This document shows, in pieces, positions 44,663 to 51,884 of a stretch of 64,000 bases of DNA. Position numbers and translations under genes: made by a program. Under the pieces are notes generated by a model. That model did not search any database and was not told where the DNA came from. It saw only the letters and a list, made by a program, of their open reading frames with translations. How positions within the stretch are numbered: position 1 is the stretch's first letter; every line of letters begins with the position of its first letter. Source of the stretch: Candidatus Omnitrophota bacterium. GTDB taxonomy: Bacteria; Omnitrophota; Omnitrophia; Omnitrophales; JACROU01. The stretch spans positions 124,001-188,000 of the forward strand of contig JAJDCD010000004.1 of NCBI GenBank assembly GCA_029261035.1. Direction: 5' to 3'.

Positions 44663-45484
44663 CTACTTCTTTCTATTTAATATAAGATCTGCTATTTCTG
44701 CTAATCTTTTAGACTTTGAATTCAAAAATTGGATGCTCTTTTTTGCTTTAACCGTCACACTAGACGCTTCATTGAAAGCTTCATGACGGGACATTATACG
44801 TGTAAACCCGTCAGAGTCCAGTATATCATCCACAATTTGGAAGGTGAAACCGAGGTGACATCCATAATCATCCATTGCCTTCAAATGTTGCTTTGAAGCT
44901 TTAGCTATAAGTGCTCCAGATAAACAACTTACACGAATCAGCTGCCCCGTTTTCTGTATATTCACATAAGAAATCTCTGGCAGCTCTAAAGACTCTTTAT
45001 TCTCTAATTCTTTATCTACAACTTGCCCACCTACCATACCCATCGATCCTATAGCATGTGTAATTAAAGGAAGTAACTTATGAACAACCTTACTATCTTT
45101 AACCTCACTCAAAATTTGAAAGGCGATCGTCAATAGAGCATCCCCTGTTAAAACAGCATTCGCTTCTCCGAATCTCTTATGACATGTTGGTTTTCCACGA
45201 CGGTAATCATCATTGTCCATACAAGGAAGGTCGTCATGCACTAGTGAATAACAATGAATAAGCTCTAAAGCACATGCCGCAGGAAGCACATCTTTAAGTT
45301 TTCCACCCAAAGCCTCACATACTGCGATCGCTAAAATAGGACGAAAGCGCTTCCCTCCATTAAAAACAGAATAACGCATCGCTTGATGAATTGTTTTTGG
45401 GTAAGCTGTACTTTTAGGAAGGTAATTTTTGAGGGCCTCTTCCACAATTTTTTTATTTTTATCGAAATATTGTTTTAGTGTCAT
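44663..45484 (-). CDS. ispA: Polyprenyl (farnesyl) diphosphate synthase
   Basis: 273 residues. First Asp-rich motif DDLPCMDND in LVHDDLPCMDNDDYRRGKPTCHKRFGEANAVLTGD, and second DDILD in FQIVDDILDSDG. KRFRPILAIAVCEALGG and KTGQLIRVSCLSGALIA match short-chain synthases. Condenses IPP with DMAPP/GPP. Translationally coupled to xseB by a TAATG overlap and 7 bp before dxs, a classic xseB-ispA-dxs order. Confidence 0.95.
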   Translation of the reverse strand: MTLKQYFDKNKKIVEEALKNYLPKSTAYPKTIHQAMRYSVFNGGKRFRPILAIAVCEALGGKLKDVLPAACALELIHCYSLVHDDLPCMDNDDYRRGKPTCHKRFGEANAVLTGDALLTIAFQILSEVKDSKVVHKLLPLITHAIGSMGMVGGQVVDKELENKESLELPEISYVNIQKTGQLIRVSCLSGALIAKASKQHLKAMDDYGCHLGFTFQIVDDILDSDGFTRIMSRHEAFNEASSVTVKAKKSIQFLNSKSKRLAEIADLILNRKK

Positions 45485-45792
45485 TAAAAAAGGCTTCCCT
45501 CATCTTCATCTGATTTAGAAGATTTCTTTTTACGTGTTTTTTTTAAAGCTCCTGTAGATTCATCTTGTTCTAAATCAAAATCTTCAGTTTCAATCTTACC
45601 ATTCAATGCTTTGGTTAAAATTTCAACTTTTTTTTCAGCTTGGGTCAATTTCTCAGTACAAATTCGAGATAATTTCACCCCTTCTTCATATTGTTTTATC
45701 GCATCTTCCAAAGAAACATCCCCAGACTCTAACTGAGAAACAATACTCTCCAACTGATCAATTGCCTTTTCAAACTTTACTTCTCCGCTCAT
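45484..45792 (-). CDS. xseB: Exodeoxyribonuclease VII small subunit
   Basis: 102 residues. The XseB signature KFEKAIDQLESIVSQLESGDVSLEDAIKQYEEGVKLSRICTEKLTQAEKKVEIL is complete; a ~35-residue acidic/basic tail follows (SKSDEDEGSLF). Partner of XseA, whose gene lies just upstream but is separated by a 229-bp repeat-filled gap. SD GGAGGAGGTG is very strong. Confidence 0.94.
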   Translation of the reverse strand: MSGEVKFEKAIDQLESIVSQLESGDVSLEDAIKQYEEGVKLSRICTEKLTQAEKKVEILTKALNGKIETEDFDLEQDESTGALKKTRKKKSSKSDEDEGSLF

Positions 45793-45842
45793 AAAACACC
45801 TCCTCCTTTTACGCTTAATAATTTATTTCGGATTCAAACCGC

Positions 45843-45862
45843 ATTTCCGCACATGCGGAAAT
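45843..45862 (-). repeat. Small hairpin between xseB and the structured repeat
   Basis: ATTTCCGC-ACAT-GCGGAAAT is a perfect 8-bp stem. It lies inside a weaker outer pairing (AATTTATTT near 45820 with AAATAAATT near 45874), so the region upstream of xseB holds further structure beside the 149-bp element. Confidence 0.5.
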
Positions 45863-45874
45863 ACCTTCAACCAA

Positions 45875-46023
45875 AATAAATTAGGTGCTCGATGCACCTA
45901 ATTTATTATCCCTCCACACCCCCTAAAGAAGTAAAGAACCATGGAGTTACCCTCGCCGCGAGTTCACAAAAATCGCATTTCAATTTTTGTGCTGTCTGAG
46001 CGCCGAGGGTAACTCCATGGTTC
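45875..46023 (-). repeat. Structured core repeat, copy 3, with ATCGA-loop hairpin (3' of xseA)
   Basis: 149 bp, the same span as copy 2. Perfect 14-bp hairpin AATAAATTAGGTGC-TCGAT-GCACCTAATTTATT (45875-45907), C-rich tract ATCCCTCCACACC, then a perfect 19-bp outer stem (45936-45954 with 46005-46023) that reaches into the xseA stop codon (46022-46024). It encloses core GCCGCGAGTT, a perfect 9-bp inner hairpin (CACAAAAAT/ATTTTTGTG) and core CTGTCTGAGCGCCG. Stem sequences differ completely from copies 1 and 2. Confidence 0.82.
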
Positions 46024-47317
46024 ACAACAACCTCTTAACCTTCTCAACCCTCTTAACTTCCGACTCCACAACCCCCTTACCCAACTGCGTCCTAATCATC
46101 TCCCCAACCTTCAACTGCCCAGCTTCCCTAACCGGCTTCATCTTCTCATCCACCGTAACACTATACCCTCTAGACAAAATCCCCAAAGGACTCAAAGCAT
46201 CCAATTGGGCCAGTAATTTAGAAAATCCCGCTTTCTTTTGCAACAAAACATTACTCAACAAAGGAGTCATCTGAATTCGAGACAACTGAATTCTCTTATC
46301 CGATACCACACCCAAAAGATAATTCGACATCTGCCTCAAAAGCTCATCCAATCTCTGCCTTGCTTGTTCTACTAATCGCTCTGGTTGCGTCAGCGCATAA
46401 CTCTCTTTCGCATTCGTGATTCTCTCTTTTAAATCTTCTAAAAGATTCTTAACAGCCAAAAGCATTCTTTCTTTATTTTCTCTCAACTGCCCCAACAACT
46501 CATCTCGACTCGGAACCGCTATCTCAGCCGCTTGAGAAGGAGTCGCCGCTCTCTTATCCGCAACAAAGTCACTGATCGTCACATCCACTTCATGGCCCAC
46601 TGCAGAAATAATTGGAATTTCAGAATTAAAAATAGCACGCGCTACAACTTCTTCATTAAAAGCCCATAAATCTTCTAAACTTCCTCCTCCACGTCCCACA
46701 ATCAAAACATCACATAACTTATGCTTATTCATCGACTCAATCGCTTCTACAATTTCTTCTCGAGCACCGTCCCCTTGCACTTTAACGGGGTATAATAAAA
46801 TCGGTATCCCAGGGAACCTCCTCTGAGACACATTAATAATATCTCGAATAACAGCCCCTGTTGGAGACGTAATCACCCCAATTCTTTCCGGCAAAAATGG
46901 GATCTCTTTTTTATATTCTTCTTCAAACAAACCTTCATTCTTCAACTTTTCAATCAGCTGTCTCAAAGCCAGCTCTAAGGCCCCAACACCTTTCGGCTCT
47001 ACTCTCTCAACAACAATCTGATAATTCCCACGCTTTTCATAAACAGTCACTTTCCCAAACACCACAACCTGCAACCCATCTTTCATTTCAAAAGGAATTT
47101 TTGCGTTTACGTTTCTAAAAATAACTGCGGAAATTTGAGCTCCTTCATCTTTTAAACTCAAATACATATGTCCAGAAGAATGGTGTACTAGATTAGATAT
47201 TTCTCCCTCAATCCAAACAGAACCATACTGAGTTTCGAGAGAACGTCGAATTTGTCGGGTAATATCTGAAATGGAATGGATTGTTTTTTGTTGCTCATCT
47301 TTTTCTAAATCAAGCAT
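46022..47317 (-). CDS. xseA: Exodeoxyribonuclease VII large subunit
   Basis: 431 residues. OB-fold N-terminus (SVWIEGEISNLVHHSSGHMYLSLKDEGAQISAVIF), catalytic core ERIGVITSPTGAVIRDIINVSQRRFPGI, DVLIVGRGGGSLEDLWAFNEEVVARAI, IPIISAVGHEVDVTISDFVADKRAATPSQAAE, a coiled-coil region (about 285-365) and the C-terminal segment SPLGILSRGYSVTVDE. Degrades single-stranded DNA with XseB. Its stop codon forms the base of the structured repeat. Confidence 0.95.
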   Translation of the reverse strand: MLDLEKDEQQKTIHSISDITRQIRRSLETQYGSVWIEGEISNLVHHSSGHMYLSLKDEGAQISAVIFRNVNAKIPFEMKDGLQVVVFGKVTVYEKRGNYQIVVERVEPKGVGALELALRQLIEKLKNEGLFEEEYKKEIPFLPERIGVITSPTGAVIRDIINVSQRRFPGIPILLYPVKVQGDGAREEIVEAIESMNKHKLCDVLIVGRGGGSLEDLWAFNEEVVARAIFNSEIPIISAVGHEVDVTISDFVADKRAATPSQAAEIAVPSRDELLGQLRENKERMLLAVKNLLEDLKERITNAKESYALTQPERLVEQARQRLDELLRQMSNYLLGVVSDKRIQLSRIQMTPLLSNVLLQKKAGFSKLLAQLDALSPLGILSRGYSVTVDEKMKPVREAGQLKVGEMIRTQLGKGVVESEVKRVEKVKRLL

Positions 47318-47344
47318 AGATTCCTACCCAAAGTTTAAAGGTTG

Positions 47345-48139
47345 TTATTTCTGTAAAAATTCCTGCACACGTTCTATATGAGTTGCTTTACCTGTATTCA
47401 CATCAACATCAACAATTGCTCCACAAAGCCGTACATCTTCAGTAGCAACATCAAATTTAGAAGGAAGTTGATTTATAAATTTATAAAGAACAGGTTCGAT
47501 TTCGCGGCCAATAACAGATTGATGAGGGCCTGTCATGCCCGCATCCGTGATATAGCCTGTTCCTTTAGGCAACACTCGTTCATCCGCTGTTTGAACATGC
47601 GTATGGGTTCCAAACACACAAGAAACTTGTCCGTCCAAAAACCAACCCATCGCCACTTTTTCTGAAGTTGCTTCTGCGTGCATATCGACAACAATTACTT
47701 TCGCATGACCTTTTATTTCTTTTAAAATCCGTTTTACTTTTCTAAAAGGACAATCCAAAGGCTCCATAAAAACTCGTCCCATCAAATTAATCACAGCAAT
47801 AGGAACTCCACCCGGAGTTTCTGTAATCACATAACCACGCCCCGGAGTTCCATCAGGATAATTGGCAGGTCGAATAATACGTTCATCTTCCTCGACCAAA
47901 TCAACAGCTTCTTTTTTTCGGAAGGTATGATCCCCTAAAGTAACTAAGTCTGTTTCTCCTATAAAAATATCTTTAATCGTGGAAGGGGTTAAACTGGATC
48001 CTCCCGCAATATTCTCTGCATTCGAAATCACATAATCGACATTTTTATTCTTCTTAATTTCAGGAATCAGCTTCATACAAGCTTCTCGTCCTGGTTTTCC
48101 AACAATATCTCCAACAACTAAAATTCTCAAATTCGACAT
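47345..48139 (-). CDS. ymdB: YmdB-type metallophosphoesterase (TIGR00282)
   Basis: 264 residues from the ATG at 48139, supported by GAGGAG 4 nt upstream and the family start MSNLRILVVGDIVGKPGREA. Conserved: GDIVGKPG, NAENIAGGSSLT, TLGDHTFRKK (usually GNH), VDMHAEATSEKVAMGWFLDGQVSCVFGTHTHVQTADERVLPKGTGYITDAGMTGPHQSVIG. Homologues hydrolyse 2',3'-cAMP/cGMP in vitro and affect biofilm or sporulation. The metal ligands are present. Confidence 0.93.
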   Translation of the reverse strand: MSNLRILVVGDIVGKPGREACMKLIPEIKKNKNVDYVISNAENIAGGSSLTPSTIKDIFIGETDLVTLGDHTFRKKEAVDLVEEDERIIRPANYPDGTPGRGYVITETPGGVPIAVINLMGRVFMEPLDCPFRKVKRILKEIKGHAKVIVVDMHAEATSEKVAMGWFLDGQVSCVFGTHTHVQTADERVLPKGTGYITDAGMTGPHQSVIGREIEPVLYKFINQLPSKFDVATEDVRLCGAIVDVDVNTGKATHIERVQEFLQK

Positions 48140-48166
48140 AAGACTCCTCTTGTCCTGCTTATAGTT

Positions 48167-48236
48167 TATAGCTCTTGGCTTTTGGTTGAATTTATTATCA
48201 AAAAATGCTTTTACCAAAAGCTAAGAGCCAAAAACC
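48167..48236 (+). repeat. Inverted GCTTTTGG repeat
   Basis: TATAGCTCTTGGCTTTTGGT (48167-48186) and ACCAAAAGCTAAGAGCCAAA (48213-48232) are imperfect inverted copies separated by about 26 bp, forming a long hairpin in the ymdB upstream gap. Related sequence is at 29961-29990 and 53074-53100. Confidence 0.65.
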
Positions 48237-48240
48237 ATCC

Positions 48241-48804
48241 TTAGTTATGTATCACCAAATCCATCTGTAAATCATGCTCTTCAACGGGAAGTTCGCCGAC
48301 TAATTGAAAATCATATGCCAAACCCACCTTCATTACATGATGATTAAGCTGACTTAAAAACCGATCATAATATCCTTTTCCCCGACCCAAACGATGATTC
48401 TTCCGATCGAAGGCAACTCCTGGAACAAAAACTAAATCCAACTTCTCTATTGGAAACACAGAATCCCACTCTTTCGGTTCCAAAATACCATATTTACCTG
48501 GCTTCAAATGATCTAAGTCATGCAACTGAACTGGCAAAAGAGTCTCTTCACCAAGCTGAACAACCGGCAAAATCACTGTTTTGTTTTCTGACAAAGCGTG
48601 CTTAATTATTTCTCTCGTATCAACTTCTTCTTCCATTGATAAATAAAACATCACGACAGAAGCTTTTCTATAAGCTGTTAAGTCATGCACCAAACCATCA
48701 ATGATCTTACAGTTCTTAAACCGGTTTTCCTCAGACTGATGGCGTAATTTTTTTTTCAACGAATCTCTAAGCTTTTTCTTATTCTCTTGTATTTTTTGCT
48801 TCAT
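48241..48804 (-). CDS. fau: 5-formyltetrahydrofolate cyclo-ligase
   Basis: 187 residues from the ATG at 48804 (MKQKIQENKKKLRDSLKKKL), the usual length. The frame stays open to 48906, but that part reads through a dispersed repeat and has no family similarity. Motifs: VVMFYLSMEEEVDTREIIKHAL, VILPVVQ, KPGKYGILEP and the nucleotide loop DLVFVPGVAFDRKNHRLGRGKGYYDRFL. Converts 5-formyl-THF to 5,10-methenyl-THF with ATP. The SD is weak. Confidence 0.9.
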   Translation of the reverse strand: MKQKIQENKKKLRDSLKKKLRHQSEENRFKNCKIIDGLVHDLTAYRKASVVMFYLSMEEEVDTREIIKHALSENKTVILPVVQLGEETLLPVQLHDLDHLKPGKYGILEPKEWDSVFPIEKLDLVFVPGVAFDRKNHRLGRGKGYYDRFLSQLNHHVMKVGLAYDFQLVGELPVEEHDLQMDLVIHN

Positions 48805-48870
48805 AGAACCCATCATTTTAGCTAAGAATCCACATTCGTCCAAGCTTTTTAGTAACAAAGACTTTCTATA

Positions 48871-48983
48871 GTCATTGCGAGGCATTAGAAAGTCGAGCCG
48901 TGGCAATCTCAGATTAAGGGAAGAAAGGTCCGTCTCAAAACCAAGAGATTGCCGCAGCTCCTTTGTGGAAGCCTCTCAATGAC
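48871..48983 (+). repeat. Palindromic GTCATTGCGAGG...CCTCTCAATGAC element
   Basis: 113 bp with terminal inverted GTCATTGCGAGG (48871-48882) and CCTCTCAATGAC (48972-48983), and internal CGTGGCAATCTC against GAGATTGCCGCAG. A second, better preserved copy is at 51750-51855. The outline is MITE-like, without a transposase. Confidence 0.8.
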
Positions 48984-49011
48984 TGATTTATAAAAAACTA
49001 TCATCTGTCTC

Positions 49012-49020
49012 TGATATAAT
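49012..49020 (+). promoter_or_regulatory. Extended -10 promoter for the repeat-rich secreted protein
   Basis: TGATATAAT (TG at 49012-49013, TATAAT at 49015-49020), with no recognisable -35. It lies 48 nt before the ATG at 49069, which has a GAGGGA SD at 49058-49063. It is one of the few plus-strand transcription signals in the window. Confidence 0.6.
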
Positions 49021-49068
49021 ACGAGTCATTACCCACTTTCATCACTTATAAACTACCGAGGGACTACC

Positions 49069-51303
49069 ATGAGACATCTCCTTTTTGTTCTATTATTTTT
49101 AGTTATTTCTACCCCTTTTGCTGAGGCCAGCATTATCGGAGCATTAGAGAACGTAACTCGACAAATTGAGTCCGGAGGTTCATCTAGTAACAACACCTCT
49201 TCATCCTCCAGCTCAAGACCTTCTAGCACCACAAATACCAACCCCTCACAATATGAAACTCAATACCCAACACTCATGCCTTCAGACGGAAGCAGTGGCT
49301 CTGTTATGTCTATCGATCCAACAACAGGCACAGTGACTCAAAGCTCTTTAAATCCTGATGGCTCCAGAACGGTAACCGAAACAAACGCGGATGGAAATAC
49401 AACAGAAGAAGTAATCCCTGAAGATCAACCGGATAGTGCCTCTTCTCTAGATTCCGAAACCGGAATCACAACTACTTCCGTTGAAAACCCAGATGGGTCT
49501 CGTACTGTTATTGAAACGGATGCCGAAGGCAACATCGTAAGTTCAACACGTGTCCCATCAACGCAAACAACATCTGCCTCTGCTACAGATCCTGACACAG
49601 GCATCACAACAACATCTACTCGAAACGCAGACGGATCTAGAACCGTCACACAAACAGACGCGGATGGAAATGTTTTAAATACGCGGAATGAACCCGCTCG
49701 TGGTTCAGGAAGATCTTCTGCTTCTTCTACAAATACAGATACTGGCGTTACAACAACTTCAACTCGCAATGCCGATGGCTCTAGCACAGTTACAGAAACA
49801 GACTCTCAAGGTAATACCCTCAGTTCGCGCAACGAGCCCGCCCGAGGATCACGCCCAGACTCTGCATCCGCCACCGACACCCGTACAGGAAATACAACAA
49901 CATCCACTCGAAACGCAGATGGCTCTCGCACCGTCACTCAAACAGACTCTCAAGGAAATACTCTTTCAACACGAACAGAACCTAATAGAAATTCAACACC
50001 TTCTTTTGCATCTTCAACCGATTCTAATACAGGAATTACAACAACTTCGACTCAAAATGCCGATGGCTCTCGTACGGTCAATCAAACAGACTCTAATGGC
50101 AACCTTCTCAATTCTCGAAGAGAACCTGCTCGTGGCTCGAGTCCAAGCTCTGCTTCTTCAACGAACACCGATACAGGAGTCACTACAACATCGACTCGCA
50201 ATGCAAACGGCTCCCGTACGGTTACTGAAACGGACGAGCAAGGAAATACATTAAATACTAGGAACGAGCCTGCTCGTGGTTCCCGTCCAACATCTGCATC
50301 TGCCACAGATACAAATACCGGAATCACAACAACGTCCACTCGCAATACAGACGGTTCGCGTACCGTTACCGAAACAGACGAGCAAGGAAATACCTTAAAT
50401 ACAAGAAACGAGCCTGCTCGTGGTTCCCGCCCTACTTCAGCTTCAGCAACGGATACGAATACAGGCATTACAACAACGTCCACACGCAATACGGACGGAT
50501 CTCGTACCGTTACCGAAACAGACGAGCAAGGAAATACCTTAAGCACCCGAAACGAGCCTGCTCGTGGAACAACCCCCTCTTCTGCTTCTGCGACAAACCC
50601 AGACACAGGAATTACAACAACATCAACACGTAACCCGGATGGTTCTAGAACTGTGACTCAAACGGATAAAGATGGAAATGTGTTAAATACACGCAACGAA
50701 CCCGCCAGAGGAACAGGAACATCCTCCGCCTCTTCAACAAATACCGATACAGGTGTCACAACGACATCCACTCAAAACGCAGATGGGTCTCGTACGGTTA
50801 CAGAAACAGATAAAGACGAAAATGTTCTAGGCTCTCGCAACGAACCCGTATCAGGTACAGCCCCCTCTTCGGTAACATCAACAGATATGCTGTCAGGAGC
50901 ACAAACAACCTCTACTATGAATCCCGATAAAAGCAGAACCCTTATCTTAAAAGACAAAGATGGAAAAGTAATTTCGAAAGAAACTACATATGGGTCCACA
51001 GGAATCGTTTCTAAAGTAACTTATAATAAAGATGGAACAGCTTTATTTATTCAAAAGGATGGAAGAGGTAGAACACTGATGGAAAAATCCTTCGCAAAAG
51101 TGCTGCAACCTAAATTTAGAAATCAAGCCATTGATATTCTATTTAACGTATCTAGACCGCAGGTGTACTCCTTACCTGGTTTTGCCAGCGCTCCTGGTTA
51201 TCCAGCAACTCCAGACAAAACGGTTATCAATAATTCTTTAGGAGAAAAGATACAAGAGTACGAAGGCCCTCCTCGCGATTATGATGGGTCCAATTACCAG
51301 TAG
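49069..51303 (+). CDS. Secreted protein with twelve ~48-residue Thr/Ser-rich repeats
   Basis: 744 residues, one of only three plus-strand protein genes. Signal peptide MRHLLFVLLFLVISTPFAEAS, then a short Ser-rich stretch. Residues ~78-648 are twelve repeats (the last nine exactly 48 residues) with consensus SASATDTNTGITTTSTRNxDGSRTVTETDxQGNxLNTRNEPARGS. Each has a DGSRTV and a DxxGN turn, as in YD/RHS-like or other secreted beta-repeats. The last unit is diverged and followed by a unique ~95-residue end (KVTYNKDGTALFIQKDGRGRTL to EYEGPPRDYDGSNYQ). No LPXTG, membrane anchor or enzyme motif. Probably a fibrous surface or extracellular protein. Units 7-9 are nearly identical at the DNA level, so copy number is probably unstable. 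Confidence 0.85.
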   Translation: MRHLLFVLLFLVISTPFAEASIIGALENVTRQIESGGSSSNNTSSSSSSRPSSTTNTNPSQYETQYPTLMPSDGSSGSVMSIDPTTGTVTQSSLNPDGSRTVTETNADGNTTEEVIPEDQPDSASSLDSETGITTTSVENPDGSRTVIETDAEGNIVSSTRVPSTQTTSASATDPDTGITTTSTRNADGSRTVTQTDADGNVLNTRNEPARGSGRSSASSTNTDTGVTTTSTRNADGSSTVTETDSQGNTLSSRNEPARGSRPDSASATDTRTGNTTTSTRNADGSRTVTQTDSQGNTLSTRTEPNRNSTPSFASSTDSNTGITTTSTQNADGSRTVNQTDSNGNLLNSRREPARGSSPSSASSTNTDTGVTTTSTRNANGSRTVTETDEQGNTLNTRNEPARGSRPTSASATDTNTGITTTSTRNTDGSRTVTETDEQGNTLNTRNEPARGSRPTSASATDTNTGITTTSTRNTDGSRTVTETDEQGNTLSTRNEPARGTTPSSASATNPDTGITTTSTRNPDGSRTVTQTDKDGNVLNTRNEPARGTGTSSASSTNTDTGVTTTSTQNADGSRTVTETDKDENVLGSRNEPVSGTAPSSVTSTDMLSGAQTTSTMNPDKSRTLILKDKDGKVISKETTYGSTGIVSKVTYNKDGTALFIQKDGRGRTLMEKSFAKVLQPKFRNQAIDILFNVSRPQVYSLPGFASAPGYPATPDKTVINNSLGEKIQEYEGPPRDYDGSNYQ
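49300..51012 (+). repeat. Tandem 144-bp coding repeat (12 units)
   Basis: The spacing of the ACxGGxxTxACAAC anchor is 135, 138 and then exactly 144 bp from unit 3 to unit 12 (anchors at 49324, 49459, 49597, 49741 and onwards to 50893). Units 8 and 9 (roughly 50293-50580) are close to identical to each other, showing recent duplication. The reading frame is kept throughout. Confidence 0.85.
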
Positions 51304-51341
51304 ATTAGAAGAAGATTTTGTCATCTCCTCCTTGATCCATT

Positions 51342-51447
51342 TGTCATCCCCGAATGCTTTAATCGGGGATCCAGTCAGACAAAACGATTAATTTAGAAAT
51401 TAAATAAAGCACAAACACATGGATCCCCGCCTTCGCGGGGATGACAG
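51342..51447 (+). repeat. Palindromic GTCATCCCCGA...CGGGGATGACAG element
   Basis: A 106-bp unit with TGTCATCCCCGAATGCTTTA/ATCGGGGATCCA at one end and GGATCCCCGCCTTCGCGGGG ATGACAG at the other, the same type as at 23235 and 28490. The gap 51304-51884 (581 bp) holds no intact protein gene and is filled by four to five such elements and one pseudogene fragment. Confidence 0.75.
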
Positions 51448-51454
51448 AAAAGCG

Positions 51455-51518
51455 CGGGAAGATACAAGAATAGGACGGTCCACCTCGAAATTATGATGGA
51501 AAATTTTATGGGTAGATT
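51455..51518 (+). pseudogene. Degenerate copy of the 3' end of the repeat-protein gene
   Basis: GAAGATACAAGAATAGGACG and onwards to ATTATGATGGAAAATTTTATGGGTAGATT lines up without gaps with the end of the upstream gene (51243-51308: GATACAAGAGTACGAAGGCC ... ATTATGATGGGTCCAATT...TAGATT). About three quarters of the positions agree. The copy has an in-frame TAG early on. It starts just after the palindromic element at 51342-51447, so a duplicated gene end seems to have been split off and decayed. Confidence 0.6.
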
Positions 51519-51549
51519 TACGCTTGTCATTATTTAATTCAAAGACCCT

Positions 51550-51577
51550 AGATTCCCGCCTACGCGGGAATGACAAA
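51550..51577 (+). repeat. Half-element GATTCCCGCCTACGCGGGAATGACAA
   Basis: One hairpin arm (ATTCCCGCCTACGCGGGAAT) of the GTCATTCCCG family without its partner. A second orphan arm of the same type lies at 53042-53068 (GGATTCCCGCCTCCGCGGGA). Confidence 0.65.
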
Positions 51578-51592
51578 CACTTTTATTCATTC

Positions 51593-51729
51593 TTGTCATC
51601 CTGAACTAGCGCCTGCCCGCCGTCTTGCCCGCCACGAAAAACGGCGGGTCCGCCAGCTTATTAGGAGGATTGGGCGGGAAGGATCTCAGACTCAGAGATT
51701 CTTCGTCGCAAAGCTCCTCAGAATGACAG
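51593..51729 (+). repeat. GTCATCCTGA...CAGAATGACA element with an internal GC-rich hairpin
   Basis: TTGTCATCCTGAACTAGCG at the left and AAGCTCCTCAGAATGACA at the right bound the unit; inside are GCCCGCCGTCTTGCCCGCC and GGCGGGTCCGCC hairpins and GATTCTTCGTCGCAAAGCTC. A shorter relative lies at 57819-57887. Confidence 0.65.
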
Positions 51730-51749
51730 CTGTGTAGAAATTTAAATCC

Positions 51750-51855
51750 GTCATTGCGAGGCTAAAACAAAAAGAGCCGTGGCAATTTCAGGTTTTTACT
51801 TCTTATTCATCCCGAGATTGCCACGGCTCAATATGTCGATACCTCGCAATGACAG
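51750..51855 (+). repeat. Palindromic GTCATTGCGAGG...CCTCGCAATGAC element
   Basis: Terminal inverted repeats CGTCATTGCGAGG (51750-51762) and CCTCGCAATGACAG (51842-51855), with internal GAGCCGTGGCAAT pairing to ATTGCCACGGCTC: almost the whole unit is one long hairpin. Same family as 48871-48983. It lies just downstream of the lipase gene's 3' end. Confidence 0.8.
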
Positions 51856-51884
51856 TTTTTCTATAAGCTAATGGCTGACAGCTT

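Noticed and set aside
36496-46023. Reading the structured repeat as an integron attC site
   Set aside because: The stem-loop resembles attC in outline, but I could not find paired RYYYAAC/GTTRRRY core sites and no integrase is present; the fixed core differs. I keep it as an alternative to test.
36496-46023. Reading the structured repeat as a classical rho-independent terminator
   Set aside because: No T-run follows the outer stem on either strand, and the fixed core and second hairpin are not needed for a terminator.
48805-48906. N-terminal extension of the 5-formyl-THF cyclo-ligase up to 48906
   Set aside because: It reads through the GTCATTGCGAGG repeat and has no family similarity; the ATG at 48804 gives the usual length.
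50082-50606. Minus-strand and +1 frames opening through the tandem repeats (also 49425-49787 and 49688-50254)
   Set aside because: Repetition of the 144-bp unit, a multiple of three, keeps alternative frames open. The signal peptide, SD and promoter belong to the 744-residue frame.
49300-51012. CRISPR-like array in the repeats of the secreted protein gene
   Set aside because: The units are translated 144-bp repeats without spacers, and no cas gene is near.
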